From JABDIP01 sp965250245 (GTDB taxonomy: Bacteria; Pseudomonadota; Alphaproteobacteria; DSM-16000; Inquilinaceae), in contig OZ252296.1 in the NCBI GenBank assembly GCA_965250245.1, positions 186,001 to 250,000 of the forward strand: DNA of 64,000 nt, written 5' to 3'. A model generated the notes under the pieces. The model was not told the origin of the DNA, ran no database searches, and saw only the letters and a list, made by a program, of their open reading frames with translations. Made by a program: the position numbers and the translations under genes. This document shows, piece by piece, positions 15,675 to 25,166 of this stretch. Every line of letters starts with the position of its first letter. Within the stretch, counting starts at the first letter, position 1.

Positions 15675-16664
15675 ATGATCGGCCCGCAAGCGCTCGAAAC
15701 GCTGCGGCAGTCAGGGCTGATTCCGCCTTCCCGCTATCTGAGCGCGGCGAATTTGGTCCGTGACCATGCGGCCTGGGCGCGATGGGCGGCCTGGGCGCTT
15801 CTGGCAACCGGCGTGGCGCATCTGCTGTCCGGCATCGTCTTCTTCTTCGCCTACAACTGGGCCGACATGCCGGCGATCACGAAGTTCCTGGTCATTGACG
15901 CAGGCCTGGTCGGCTGTGTCGTCGGCGCCTCGATCGTCGGTTTCGATCGGCCGGTCGGCCAGTCGCTGCTGATTGGCGCCAGCGTCCTGACCGGCGTGCT
16001 GTTGGCGGTGATCGGGCAGGTCTTCCAGACCGGCGCCGATGCCTTCGAGCTGTTTGTCATCTGGGCGTTCCTGATCCTGCCCTGGACCGTCGCCTCGTGC
16101 AGTGCGGCGCATTGGCTTGTCTGGCTGGTCGTCGGCTGCCTGGCGGCCGGCCTGTATACCGGACAGGCCCTGGTTCCAAGGGGTGTACTGCAGTCCGAAG
16201 AGGTGACGCTGCTGCCGGCCGGTTTGCTGATCATCGCATTGGCGCTCCGTGAGATCGCGGTGCACCGTGGCGCGACCTGGCTTGCGCCGGACTGGACCCG
16301 GCAGATCGTGCTCTTTGCCACGCTTGCGATGTTGTATGTGACGGCGTTCGGCCATCTCTTTGCCTGGCATGACAGCGTTGCCGGGACGGCGCTGTTCGCC
16401 CTGGCGCTGGTGACGGGCGGCCTTGCCTATCGCCGGGTGCTGGCGAGTTTCGCGGCGATCGCCCAGGTCGCCGGATTTGCCGGTCTCTATGCCATGGCGC
16501 TGGGGGTCCGTCTGATCGACGCGGTGATCGATATCGATTTCGACGATCTCGGACGGACCCTGTTCGGCCTCGGAGTCATCATCGTCTGGCTGGTGGCCGT
16601 CTCCGGGTCCGTCGCCGTGATCCTGCCGGCCCTCCGGCAGCGCATGGTCCAGGGGCCGTCATGA
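15675..16664 (+). CDS. DUF2157-domain membrane protein
   Basis: A 329-residue integral membrane protein with about 8-9 hydrophobic helices. The first helix-loop unit (HLLSGIVFFFAYNWADMP) is the conserved core of the DUF2157 family, whose function is unknown. Its stop overlaps the next gene by 4 bases. DUF2157, DUF4401 and GDYXXLXY proteins are regularly found together, so the three genes 15675-18192 are read as one unit, probably a membrane complex. The ribosome site before ATG 15675 is weak. Confidence 0.85.
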   Translation: MIGPQALETLRQSGLIPPSRYLSAANLVRDHAAWARWAAWALLATGVAHLLSGIVFFFAYNWADMPAITKFLVIDAGLVGCVVGASIVGFDRPVGQSLLIGASVLTGVLLAVIGQVFQTGADAFELFVIWAFLILPWTVASCSAAHWLVWLVVGCLAAGLYTGQALVPRGVLQSEEVTLLPAGLLIIALALREIAVHRGATWLAPDWTRQIVLFATLAMLYVTAFGHLFAWHDSVAGTALFALALVTGGLAYRRVLASFAAIAQVAGFAGLYAMALGVRLIDAVIDIDFDDLGRTLFGLGVIIVWLVAVSGSVAVILPALRQRMVQGPS

Positions 16665-17692
16665 TCGACCGCGACGTCTTTTGCGCCGAATTGGGGATCG
16701 ACGGGCAGGCCGTCGACGCGGCGCTCGCCGATGCCGGCGGCGAGGCGGAGTCGCCGTGGTACGTGCGGGCGTTCCTGGCGGTCGGCGCCTGGATCACGGC
16801 GATCGCCATCATCGTCTTCTTCGGGGTCTTCCTGGGGCTTGTGCTGGATGATGGCGACGCGTTCGAGGGCATTCTCACGGTTCTGGGCCTGCTCTGCTTC
16901 GCCGGCGGCATCGTGCTGCTGGGCAAGGCATCGGGAGGCGCATTCCGGACCTCGTTCGCGACCGCTGTGGCGGCCGCCGGGTCGGCGATGACCGCCGCCG
17001 GCGTCGGGATCGCGTCCGAGGAATTCTGGTTCGCCGCATTCGCCAGCATCGTCCTGTGCGCCGTGGTGATCGCGCGTGTCCCGGGCTGGATCCTCCAGGT
17101 GCTCGTCTCCGGCCTGGCCGTGGTCCTGACCGCCATCGCCCTGATCGAGGACAGGGTGCCCTACTACCTCGACATTTCGGCGTTGGCCCTGGTGGCCGGC
17201 GTGGTGTTGTGGTGCCGGCCGCCGCGGGTCGAAATCCGGCCGACCGCCCTCGTGCTGCTGCTGATGGCGCCGGTGCTGGCGATCTTCGACCGGTTTGCCG
17301 GCTGGCACGACGTGCCGCCGGGCGGCTGGGGCGCCGTCGCCATGCATATCGCCCTGTTCGCATGGCTGATTTCGGTCCTGTGGCGGCGGACGACCGACCG
17401 CACCGTCCGGGCCGAGCTGGCCGTTTTCGCGGTGGCGGCGGCGGCCGTGTGCCTGCTGTTGCCGCCCGGGGGCAGCGGTGCGCTGGTGATCCTGACCCTG
17501 GCCTTCGTGCTTGGCTCCTGGACGCTGGCCCTGCTGGGGGCGCTGTTGCAGGCCTATTTCCTCTGGCAGTTCTACTACGACCTCCAGATTTCCCTGTTGA
17601 ACAAGTCCTTCCTGCTGGCCGCGGTCGGCGTGATCGTGCTGGGCTGCTGGTGGCTGGTCGCGGGCCGCAAGCCCGGGCAGGCAGCGCCATGA
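16661..17692 (+). CDS. DUF4401-domain membrane protein
   Basis: A 343-residue polytopic membrane protein with about 10 helices after a 25-residue soluble N-terminus; the region WYVRAFLAVGAWITAIAII and the following FGVFLGLVL are typical of the DUF4401 family (function unknown). It overlaps both neighbours by 4 bases (ATGA at each junction), which points to coupled translation and a fixed stoichiometry with the DUF2157 and GDYXXLXY proteins. Confidence 0.83.
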   Translation: MIDRDVFCAELGIDGQAVDAALADAGGEAESPWYVRAFLAVGAWITAIAIIVFFGVFLGLVLDDGDAFEGILTVLGLLCFAGGIVLLGKASGGAFRTSFATAVAAAGSAMTAAGVGIASEEFWFAAFASIVLCAVVIARVPGWILQVLVSGLAVVLTAIALIEDRVPYYLDISALALVAGVVLWCRPPRVEIRPTALVLLLMAPVLAIFDRFAGWHDVPPGGWGAVAMHIALFAWLISVLWRRTTDRTVRAELAVFAVAAAAVCLLLPPGGSGALVILTLAFVLGSWTLALLGALLQAYFLWQFYYDLQISLLNKSFLLAAVGVIVLGCWWLVAGRKPGQAAP

Positions 17693-18192
17693 GACGTTGG
17701 CGTCCGATGCTGGTCCTGCTCGGGACGGTCCTGATCCTGGGCGTGTCGAGCCTGACGATCGCAGACAAGCAGCGGATCGTTGACGAGGGCCGCCGCGTAC
17801 TCCTGCCGCTCGCCCCGGTCGACCCGCGCTCGCTGATGCAAGGGGACTTCATGCGCCTGCGCTATCAGGAGGACATCTATCCGGACGGGCAGGTGGCGGA
17901 ATCGCTCCCGTGGGAGGGCACCGTGATCCTGGCCGTCGGCAAGGCCGACACGGGCCGGTTCGCCCGGCCGGATGATGGCGGGGCATTGGCGGAGGGGGAG
18001 GTTCGCATCGCCTATCGGAAGGACGGGCGCGGTGGATCGGTCCGCTACGGAGCCGACTCGTTCTTCTTTCAGGAAGGCCACGCGTATCTGTACGACGTCG
18101 CCGCTTTCGGGGTGCTGCAGGTCGATGAGAGCGGCGCCTCCGTCCTGGTCGGGCTCGCAAGAGCGGACGGGTCGCTGATCGCCCCGAACTGA
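17689..18192 (+). CDS. GDYXXLXY-domain protein
   Basis: A 167-residue protein with an N-terminal transmembrane or signal-anchor helix (about 8-24) and an extracytoplasmic domain. The family motif appears as GDFMRLRY at about residues 47-54 (Phe replaces the usual Tyr). The ATG overlaps the DUF4401 stop by 4 bases. It is the third member of the conserved trio; the biochemical role is unknown. Confidence 0.85.
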   Translation: MRRWRPMLVLLGTVLILGVSSLTIADKQRIVDEGRRVLLPLAPVDPRSLMQGDFMRLRYQEDIYPDGQVAESLPWEGTVILAVGKADTGRFARPDDGGALAEGEVRIAYRKDGRGGSVRYGADSFFFQEGHAYLYDVAAFGVLQVDESGASVLVGLARADGSLIAPN

Positions 18193-18235
18193 TCAGCCAC
18201 GTCCGCAGCAGCCCGGTGTGGGTGCCCCCAAGGTG

Positions 18236-19228
18236 TCATGAGGCCGCTTCCAGCGCCGGCAGGCCTGCCAGGAGATCGACGCTGCACTGCGCGGCGAAGT
18301 CGATCAGGTCGATCAGGACCCAGTTCTCCAGCAGCTTGTCGCCGCGCCGGATGTAGAAATCCATGACGTTCTGGCCGATGGGGCCGCCGGTCGGGGCGAT
18401 GCCGCGAAAGGGCACACCGGTGAAATCCCCCTGCAGCGACGGCCAGCCGGTGAAGGCGGCGGTGAGCCCGTCGGCGATACGTGCCTGGTGGAACCCGCCG
18501 CGGCGATTGGGGAAGCTTCTGACCGACGGGCCCTGTGCGTGGTCCTGGAACTCCTGGTACCCGTGGTAGGAGCCGACGCCCCAGGGGCCGTGCCAGACCA
18601 TGTCCTCATGCCAGAAGCGGGACATCCTCATGCTGGCAAGGTCGCTGCCCTCCAGCGCGTTGCAGCCGCCGAGCATGGCCTCGACCAGCGCCAGGGTCTC
18701 CACGCTAGCCGCCGGATCCTGCGACGTGATCGCCAGCCCGTTGCCGAGCCGGGGCGGGGTGGCCACCTCGCTGCGCGCCGGGACGGGTGGCAGAAGCCGG
18801 ATGCCGGCCTGGGCGGCGAGCCCGAGGATGTCGAAGAGGCATCGGATCTCGACGATGCGGCCGTCGGCGACCTTATAGAATTCTCCAAACCGCAATTGGC
18901 GGACCTCCGGGCCGGCCGGAATGCCGAGAAAGGGCCGCGCCATGCGCCCGACGAAATCGCCCGTCGTCGCGATCCAGGTTTCGCCGTTCCATGTCCCTCC
19001 GAGGAACAGATAGGGCTGTCGTCTGATGAGCGGAAAGCTGTGCGCGATGCGGTCATAGACACCGGTTTGGACCGCGTCGGCGCCGACGAGATGACCGATC
19101 GGCGCGGGGCCGAAGAACGCCACCGCCGGATCCAGCATCGTGAGGTCGCGCAGCCGGAACGGCACGGCCTGGTCGGCCAGGTCGGACCACAGGGACCACA
19201 CCAGGGTCTTGGCCTGTTGGATATCCAT
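18236..19228 (-). CDS. Tandem SnoaL-like / ester-cyclase-type protein
   Basis: A 330-residue protein made of two NTF2-fold (SnoaL-like) halves, about 1-150 and 170-320. The second half carries WHEDMVWHGPWG and GYQEFQDHAQGP, typical of ester cyclase/SnoaL polyketide-cyclase-like proteins, and the first has a matching FGEFYKVADGRIVEIR strand pair. Members often isomerise, hydrate or lactonise small carbonyl compounds; the substrate here is unknown. I start at ATG 19228, with CGGGA 8 bases upstream. It lies 58 bases downstream of the solute-binding protein gene on the same strand, so the two are probably cotranscribed and may act on the same carbon source. Confidence 0.72.
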   Translation of the reverse strand: MDIQQAKTLVWSLWSDLADQAVPFRLRDLTMLDPAVAFFGPAPIGHLVGADAVQTGVYDRIAHSFPLIRRQPYLFLGGTWNGETWIATTGDFVGRMARPFLGIPAGPEVRQLRFGEFYKVADGRIVEIRCLFDILGLAAQAGIRLLPPVPARSEVATPPRLGNGLAITSQDPAASVETLALVEAMLGGCNALEGSDLASMRMSRFWHEDMVWHGPWGVGSYHGYQEFQDHAQGPSVRSFPNRRGGFHQARIADGLTAAFTGWPSLQGDFTGVPFRGIAPTGGPIGQNVMDFYIRRGDKLLENWVLIDLIDFAAQCSVDLLAGLPALEAAS

Positions 19229-19286
19229 TGCGATGTCCCGTGCGAAGGAATGGCGGGCGCCTGGAACGCCCGCCACCTTCCAAAGG

Positions 19287-20492
19287 CTATTCGATCAGCC
19301 CGGCTTCCCGTGCCGAGACCAGGTAGTCCGACTCGATCGCCGCCAAGGTCGCGGCCGCGTCGGCGCGGTCGGTCAGGAAATCCGTGATGTTGTTCTGGAT
19401 CGCGGTCTGCATGAGGCCCATCTCGGAGCTCGCCGGGTAGGGAACCGCGCCGTTCTGCGCCGTTGCCGCCGCGCCAACGGCATTCTCGCCGGGGCTGTAT
19501 CCGGGGATCAGCCAGATGGCCGTGTCCGGATTGGCATTCGCCATCTCCGCGTCCATGCCCTCCAGCGCGACGCGAAACGCCGCGGCCGCCTCCTCATCGG
19601 AGATGTTCGCGGCGATCACGATCCCGTCCCACCACAGCGTCGACGCGGGGATGGCGCCTTCGACGGGAGAAGGCGCCGACGCGAACTTCACCAGGCCGAC
19701 CACGGTGCTCTCGTCGGCGTTGTTCATGGCGCCCGCCCGGCTGGCCCAGAGGTTGGCCATGGCAATCTTCCCCTGCTGGAACTGCTGCTGAACATAGGTC
19801 GAATCCGAGACCAGGTATTCCGGATCCATGTACGCGGTCAGCCGCTTCATCGTCTCCAGGGCGGCGACGCCGGTCTCGTTGTTGATGGTGGGCATCTTGT
19901 CCTCGTCGAAGAAGCTGCCGCCATAGCCGAGATACATGTTCACGAATTCAAGCCAGGTCGTGCTCCACGATCCGCCCAGCGGATACTGGACGACGCCGGC
20001 CTCCTCGATCGTCTGGGCGGCGACGAGCACCTCTTCGTAGGTCGCCGGCACCGCGATGCCGAGATCGTTCAGGATGTCTTCGCGATACATCAGGTGTTGC
20101 GCGTTCACCATCATGGCAATCGCCATGGTCTGCCCGTTCACCTTGATGAGCTGGTTGGCGGACAGGTGCTGGCCATGGGCCGCAACCAGATCGTCGAGCG
20201 GACGGACGAGGCCCTGATCCACCAGCGGCACGAGGCCCGAATTGTAGGTGCCGGCGAGCTGGAACAGCGGCGGCGTGGCGGCAAGCCCGGGGGCCTGCTT
20301 TTCCTGGGCCTCCTGGCTGAGCTCAGCCGAGACGTTGCCGCATTCGGCCATCGCCTCGGTCATCGCTTTCCACGCTTCGAAGCCGGTCGCGAGGATCTTC
20401 ACCTCGGTCTGGTTGTCGAAAGCGCAATCCGCATGGGCCGCGCCGCTGGAAACGGCGATCATGGCACTGACAAGCAGTGTTCTGAGTTTCAT
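19287..20492 (-). CDS. ABC transporter extracellular solute-binding protein, family 1 type (orphan)
   Basis: A 401-residue periplasmic protein with a Sec signal peptide (1-21, ending AHA). The fold is that of family 1 (maltose-type) solute-binding proteins, seen in YREDILNDLGI-PATYEEV, the hallmark central segment, and GKIAMANLW. ATG 20492 has GGGAGGGAACC directly upstream. No permease or ATPase gene is adjacent: downstream is only the SnoaL-like gene. It may serve a transporter encoded elsewhere. The divergent LysR gene (109 bases away) is the likely regulator. Confidence 0.88.
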   Translation of the reverse strand: MKLRTLLVSAMIAVSSGAAHADCAFDNQTEVKILATGFEAWKAMTEAMAECGNVSAELSQEAQEKQAPGLAATPPLFQLAGTYNSGLVPLVDQGLVRPLDDLVAAHGQHLSANQLIKVNGQTMAIAMMVNAQHLMYREDILNDLGIAVPATYEEVLVAAQTIEEAGVVQYPLGGSWSTTWLEFVNMYLGYGGSFFDEDKMPTINNETGVAALETMKRLTAYMDPEYLVSDSTYVQQQFQQGKIAMANLWASRAGAMNNADESTVVGLVKFASAPSPVEGAIPASTLWWDGIVIAANISDEEAAAAFRVALEGMDAEMANANPDTAIWLIPGYSPGENAVGAAATAQNGAVPYPASSEMGLMQTAIQNNITDFLTDRADAAATLAAIESDYLVSAREAGLIE

Positions 20493-20573
20493 GGTTCCCT
20501 CCCTGAATGAGGCGCTCTTCACCATCTGCCAGGATGGACGTTGAAATAGGCGCGACATTAGGGTAGGCCACGG

Positions 20574-20598
20574 TCGATATCACGAAACATGAAATCGA
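20574..20598. promoter_or_regulatory. Possible LysR-type operator in the divergent promoter region
   Basis: TCGAT and ATCGA arms (20574-20578 and 20594-20598) form an interrupted dyad with a 15-base AT-rich spacer, immediately before the LysR start at 20602 and between the two divergent genes. LysR proteins bind dyads of this general kind, but the arms are short and the site is close to the LysR start codon, so it may autoregulate. Weak evidence. Confidence 0.3.
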
Positions 20599-20601
20599 CT
20601 G

Positions 20602-21516
20602 ATGTCTGATATCGATGATCTCAATATCAGGTTGCTCGACGGGGCCCTGATCCAGGTCTTTCTGGGACTGATGCGGTACCGGAAATCGACGGTCGTCGCC
20701 GAGAGCATGGGGCTGACACAGCCGGCCATCAGCCATGCGCTGAAACGTCTGCGCGGCATTTACGGAGACCCGCTGTTCATTCGCCGGCCCCATGGGTTCG
20801 AACCCACCCACCTGGCACAGGAACTCGAACCGCAGCTTCGCCGGGTCGTTGACATCCTCGGGAGGGGGCTCCAGGTCCAGGAGCCGTTCGACCCGACCGA
20901 CAGCGACCGCACGATCCGCATCGCCGCCTATGACTACGAACTCGCAACGGTGCTTCCACCCTTGATCGCCCGGACGGCGCGGCAGTCGCGGAACCTGCAG
21001 ATCATGACGCGGCCGGCCCGCGGCGACTCCGCCCTGGCCGCGCTGTCCGAGGGAGAAGTCGATCTGGTTCTGAGCTATTACGAGGCGCCGAAGGACCGGT
21101 TTGTCGTCACGACGCTTTATGAGGACAGCTACAAGCTCGTGGCGCGGAAAGGCCATCCGATCGAGCGGGCCGGACTAACGGCGGCGCGTTATGCGGCGGC
21201 GAGACACCTCCTGGTCTCGCCGGACGGCCAGCTGCGCGGCCACGTCGACGACGTGCTTCAGGGTTTGGGACTGTCTCGCACCGCGGGTGCGGCGGTGCCG
21301 CTGTTCTTCCCGGCACTGGCAATCCTGCATGACAGCGACCTCGTCGCGACGCTTCCGGCCCGGGTTGCCGATCGCTATGCCGAAACCTTCGGCCTGATCG
21401 CGCTCACGCTTCCCTTTCCGACACGGACCTTTCCCGTGTCCGCGGTGCGTCACCGCCGCGACGAGAACAACCCCATGCATGACTGGCTGATCGGGACGTT
21501 GCGCGAGATCGCGTGA
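20602..21516 (+). CDS. LysR-family transcriptional regulator
   Basis: A 304-residue regulator. The winged helix-turn-helix covers about 9-68 (SMGLTQPAISHALKRLR is the recognition unit, then GDPLFIRRPHGFEPT). The rest is the two-lobed effector-binding domain, beginning with the RTIRIAAYDYE strand. It is divergent from the orphan solute-binding protein and SnoaL-like genes and therefore probably controls them in response to the transported or processed compound. It converges on the MscS gene. Confidence 0.92.
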   Translation: MSDIDDLNIRLLDGALIQVFLGLMRYRKSTVVAESMGLTQPAISHALKRLRGIYGDPLFIRRPHGFEPTHLAQELEPQLRRVVDILGRGLQVQEPFDPTDSDRTIRIAAYDYELATVLPPLIARTARQSRNLQIMTRPARGDSALAALSEGEVDLVLSYYEAPKDRFVVTTLYEDSYKLVARKGHPIERAGLTAARYAAARHLLVSPDGQLRGHVDDVLQGLGLSRTAGAAVPLFFPALAILHDSDLVATLPARVADRYAETFGLIALTLPFPTRTFPVSAVRHRRDENNPMHDWLIGTLREIA

Positions 21517-21550
21517 ATTTCCCAAGTCCACCGGGCGGATCCGGCCGCGC

Positions 21551-24049
21551 TCAGGCCTCCTGGCCGGCGCCGTCGGCGGCCGGCCGTTCGCGCGACGGTT
21601 TCGGAGCCTCGGCGCGGTTGCCGAGGGCCGCTTCCAGGCGATCGATGTCCTTCAGGTGGAGATCGCGTTGCGGGAAGGGGATTTCGATGCCGGCCTCGTT
21701 CAAGCGACGATAGATGTCCACCAGAAGGTCGCTGGCCACGAAGAGGCGCCAGACGATGCTGCTGATGAAGCCGCGCGCCTGGAAGTCGAGCGAAGATTCG
21801 CCGAAGCCCAGGAAGACGACGCTCGATTCCGGGAAGTTCAGGATCTGCGGGTGGCTGACGAGGCTCTCGCGCAGGATCTTCATGACCTGATCGACATCGC
21901 TGCCATAGGCGACGCCGACACTCACATCGACCCGGCCGTACTGGTCCTTGTGGGTCATGTTGGTGAGCGCGCCGGACAGCAGCTCGCTGTTCGGGATGAT
22001 CACCGAGGCCCGGGTGAAGGTCTCGATCTCCGTGGCCCGCACGCTGATCCGCCGGACGAAGCCCTCATGCTCGCCGATCTGGATCCAGTCGCCTGCCTTG
22101 ATCGGCCGTTCGACCAGCAGGATCATGCCCGAGACGAAGTTGTTGACGATGCTTTGCAGCCCGAAGCCGATTCCGACCGACAGGGCGCCGGCGATGATCG
22201 CCAGGTTGGAGAGATCCAGGCCGATCAGGGCGAAGGCGATCAGCGCCGCCAGCGCGATCCCGGCATAACCGACACCAACCTTGATCGAATTCTGCACGCC
22301 GGTGTCGAGCCGGGTGTTCGGCAGGATCTGCTCCTCCAGCCCGCGCTGGACCATGCGTGTCAGCACGATCGCCGCGAGGAAGGCGAAGACCGCGATCAGG
22401 ATGTCGATCACCGAGACGGTGACGTTGCCGACCGTGAAGCCGCTCAGGATCTGGCCGGTCAGCCGCCAGACATCGCCCTGGGGGACGCCCCAGGCCGGTG
22501 CGATGGCCACCAACGCCGCGTAGGCCAGGACCCCGTCGAGCACGATGCGGAACCAGAACTTGGCGAGCGTGCGCATCCGGTGCCGGATTCGCAGCTTGGC
22601 CATGAGGAACCGGGAGCGGAAGGCGGCACCGATCAGTTCGCGCAGCACCCCGCGCACGAGGATCAGGACACCGAGGACGACCGACGAGATGACCAGGTTC
22701 GTGGACAGGTAGTCGCCGAGACTTGAGAACCCGAGAAAGGCCGCCAGGATCGCGATCGCGGCGGCACCCGCGACGGCCCGGCGCAGATACATCCAGGGCC
22801 GGCCGGGCTGATCCGGTTTGTCTTCGTCTTCATCCTCCTCGTCATCGGTCTCCATCGGGGTGCCCTGGCCGTCCTCGGCCCATAGCCGGCTGGGCGTCAG
22901 GGTCAGCAGCAGCGCCGCCTCGAGGCTGCCGATGACGAGGACGTAGAGCGACGCCAGTTCATCGGTTATGTCGCGGTGTTCGCCGAACGTGCGGAGCAGC
23001 AGGTCGACCGCCACGATGGCCGCGAGGATGCTGATGCGCGTGCTGATCTTGCGGGCGTTCTTGGGCGTGACGGCGATCAGCCGCCAGTTCGGATGGTCCG
23101 GCGCGAGGACCGCGCGCGGCAATGCCCAGGCCAGGATGATCAGGATCATGGCCGTGCAGAAGGCCACCACGAAATCCTGAAACGGGCCGCTGACCAGGGT
23201 GCCCTCGCTGGTGGCGCGGTAGAGCAGGCCGGCGAAGATCAGGGCCGGAACGATGCCCGTCGCCACCGCCTCGGCGATCGCGTTGGTCAGGGCCCGCGTA
23301 TAGGTCGGTTCGGCGATCGCCGGATCGCGACCGAACCAGCGGCGCAGGACGATCCGAAGGAAGAGGCCGAGGCCGAATGCCAGGGGGAGGACGATGATCG
23401 ACCGGATGATGACAGTGCGGCGATCGTCCGACTCCAACCCTTTCCACCATACGGAGGGCGAGTTGACGATCTCGTCGACCACGGCCAGGAACTCCGGCAC
23501 CGCCACGGCGATCGTGTCCGGCGCCAGCGGGAAGGGGGACCGTGTGGAGAGCTGGTCGAGCAGCTGGCGGCGCGCCAGCCGGGTGATGCGCCGGTCCAAC
23601 TCGTCGGCCCGGGCAATGACCAGTTCGACCCGTTTGATGTGCCCGTCGATGGCGGCGATGTCCTCGGCCAGCCGTTCACGCTGGGTGGCGATCTCGACCG
23701 ACTCCGGCGACGCACCTTCCTCCGGTGGCGGTCCGAGCGCATCGAGCTGGGACTGAAACGGCTCGAACCGGGCCTCCAGATCCGCCTTGATCCGCTCGGC
23801 CCCGGACCGGATCTCGGCCAGATCCACCTTCAAGGCATCGACCCGCTGCCGCTCGAGCTCCGACGACCCCGCCTCGCGGTCGAACTGGTCCAGCATCAAG
23901 GCCCAGATCGCCATCTGGACGTCGAACGGCAACGGCTCGTCCTGCGCCGCGGCGGGCGCTGAAAACGCCAGCCAGCACACGACAAGAGCGGCTAGGAGAT
24001 TAGCGGTCAGGCGCAAGGTCGCAGCGCTTCCCGGTTCCGGCCCCAACAC
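21551..24049 (-). CDS. Large mechanosensitive channel, MscS family with DUF3772 N-terminus
   Basis: An 832-residue inner-membrane protein. A signal peptide (about 12-36, ending AAAQ) leads to a periplasmic coiled-coil DUF3772-type region (about 40-190), followed by about 9-11 helices and a C-terminal MscS core: pore-helix region GYAGIALAALIAFALIGLDL, then SVGIGFGLQSIVNNFVSG (near residue 640) and the cytoplasmic beta domain (GDWIQIGEHEGFVRRI). Such proteins release solutes when the membrane is stretched. The start is GTG at 24049; the ribosome site is not clear. The hairpin at 24158-24192 separates it from the upstream peroxiredoxin gene. Confidence 0.9.
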   Translation of the reverse strand: MLGPEPGSAATLRLTANLLAALVVCWLAFSAPAAAQDEPLPFDVQMAIWALMLDQFDREAGSSELERQRVDALKVDLAEIRSGAERIKADLEARFEPFQSQLDALGPPPEEGASPESVEIATQRERLAEDIAAIDGHIKRVELVIARADELDRRITRLARRQLLDQLSTRSPFPLAPDTIAVAVPEFLAVVDEIVNSPSVWWKGLESDDRRTVIIRSIIVLPLAFGLGLFLRIVLRRWFGRDPAIAEPTYTRALTNAIAEAVATGIVPALIFAGLLYRATSEGTLVSGPFQDFVVAFCTAMILIILAWALPRAVLAPDHPNWRLIAVTPKNARKISTRISILAAIVAVDLLLRTFGEHRDITDELASLYVLVIGSLEAALLLTLTPSRLWAEDGQGTPMETDDEEDEDEDKPDQPGRPWMYLRRAVAGAAAIAILAAFLGFSSLGDYLSTNLVISSVVLGVLILVRGVLRELIGAAFRSRFLMAKLRIRHRMRTLAKFWFRIVLDGVLAYAALVAIAPAWGVPQGDVWRLTGQILSGFTVGNVTVSVIDILIAVFAFLAAIVLTRMVQRGLEEQILPNTRLDTGVQNSIKVGVGYAGIALAALIAFALIGLDLSNLAIIAGALSVGIGFGLQSIVNNFVSGMILLVERPIKAGDWIQIGEHEGFVRRISVRATEIETFTRASVIIPNSELLSGALTNMTHKDQYGRVDVSVGVAYGSDVDQVMKILRESLVSHPQILNFPESSVVFLGFGESSLDFQARGFISSIVWRLFVASDLLVDIYRRLNEAGIEIPFPQRDLHLKDIDRLEAALGNRAEAPKPSRERPAADGAGQEA

Positions 24050-24157
24050 TGCCCGTCAGCCTAGCACAGCCGCCGGGCCGCAAAACCACTCCGTTGCCGG
24101 CCAACGTTCCGCAAGGGCAGTTCCTTCTTCCTGTTGTTTTCCGATGTCCGTCTCCTG

Positions 24158-24192
24158 CCCCTGACGTTGCCTGATGGATCCAACGTCAGGGG
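24158..24192 (-). terminator. Perfect 12-bp stem-loop after the peroxiredoxin gene
   Basis: CCCCTGACGTTG (24158-24169) and its exact complement (24181-24192) enclose an 11-base loop. It begins 22 bases beyond the peroxiredoxin stop on the minus strand and could end that transcript before the MscS gene. No U-tract follows, so it may be a rho-dependent or RNA-stabilising hairpin. Confidence 0.45.
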
Positions 24193-24213
24193 ACTGGGAG
24201 GAAATCGGCGCGT

Positions 24214-24876
24214 CTACGCCGCCGCGCGGGCGATACCGTCGAGGACAGGGAAGAGATCGCTCGGCTCTGGCCGACGGGTGTAATCGGGATTGACCTCGGC
24301 ATAGACGATGGTGCCGTCCGTATCGATGACGTATCGAGCGGGCATTGGCAGCGTCCATTTGTCGTCATCGTGGATGACGGGCAGGTCGACCTTGAACATC
24401 TTGAAGACTTCGATGAGGTAGGGCTGAAGCGCCCATCGCAGTCCGAATTTCTCGCCGAGATCGCCGTTCTGGTCGGTCAGGATCGGAAAGCTGAGACTGT
24501 TCTGGCGTTTCGATCTGCGGCTGTTCTCTGCGCTTTGCTGAGAGATCGCCACAAGCGATGCACCGCGGGCTTCGATGTCGCCAACGACGTCTTCCAGGGC
24601 TTGCAGTTCAAGATTGCAGTATGGGCACCATACGCCGCGATAGAAGGTCAGCACCAACGGGCCCTTGGCGAGCAGCTCGCGAGAAGAGACGTCGTTTCCG
24701 TCTGAATCCTTGAGCGTGAACTCCGGAGCCATCTGGCCTGCTTTGAGAGCACGCTCGGCATAACCGCCGCCGATCAGTTCCTTGTTTGAACGGTGGAATG
24801 CCTCGACCGCTGCGGGTGGCGCCTGGTTCGTTTCGAAGTCAGCTTTGAAAGCGTCGAGTTTGTCTTGAAGGCTCAT
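24214..24876 (-). CDS. AhpC/TSA-family peroxiredoxin
   Basis: A 220-residue thioredoxin-fold peroxidase. The peroxidatic motif is GVWCPYCNLEL (about residues 77-87); the nearby CPYC arrangement gives two cysteines three apart. The segment FPILTDQNGDLGEKFGLRW and PMPARYVIDTDGTI are typical of the alkyl hydroperoxide reductase/thiol antioxidant family. I start at ATG 24876 (GGAA 9 bases upstream). It is followed on the same strand by a hairpin, and upstream is a four-helix membrane protein gene with a 290-base gap. G+C is visibly lower than in the flanks. Confidence 0.88.
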   Translation of the reverse strand: MSLQDKLDAFKADFETNQAPPAAVEAFHRSNKELIGGGYAERALKAGQMAPEFTLKDSDGNDVSSRELLAKGPLVLTFYRGVWCPYCNLELQALEDVVGDIEARGASLVAISQQSAENSRRSKRQNSLSFPILTDQNGDLGEKFGLRWALQPYLIEVFKMFKVDLPVIHDDDKWTLPMPARYVIDTDGTIVYAEVNPDYTRRPEPSDLFPVLDGIARAAA

Positions 24877-25166
24877 TGCATCATTCCTTTGCCAAATCTC
24901 AGAGTTCGCAGCGGTTCGGCTACCCCAGTCGATCCGTATGCCGACGTTCGGAACAGTTCTGCCGCTTACGAGTTCAAGATTGGTCATGCGAGCGCTGGTT
25001 GGAACGAGCACAGAAAGACTAACGGTTATCTGAAAAACGAATGCATCATCGCCCGACGGCAAGAAATGCGGCGGCCACAATCGTGACCGCCGTAGTGGGG
25101 AGGCATGGAGCCGGAAGAAGGAGGTTCTCTCATCACGTAGAGTCGTGAGAAGACCCCACCGGGCGA
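24877..25166. other. 290-base spacer, no gene seen
   Basis: Between the membrane protein and the peroxiredoxin on the minus strand. It should hold the peroxiredoxin promoter. I see no open frame with family character, no tRNA and no convincing terminator. Confidence 0.5.
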
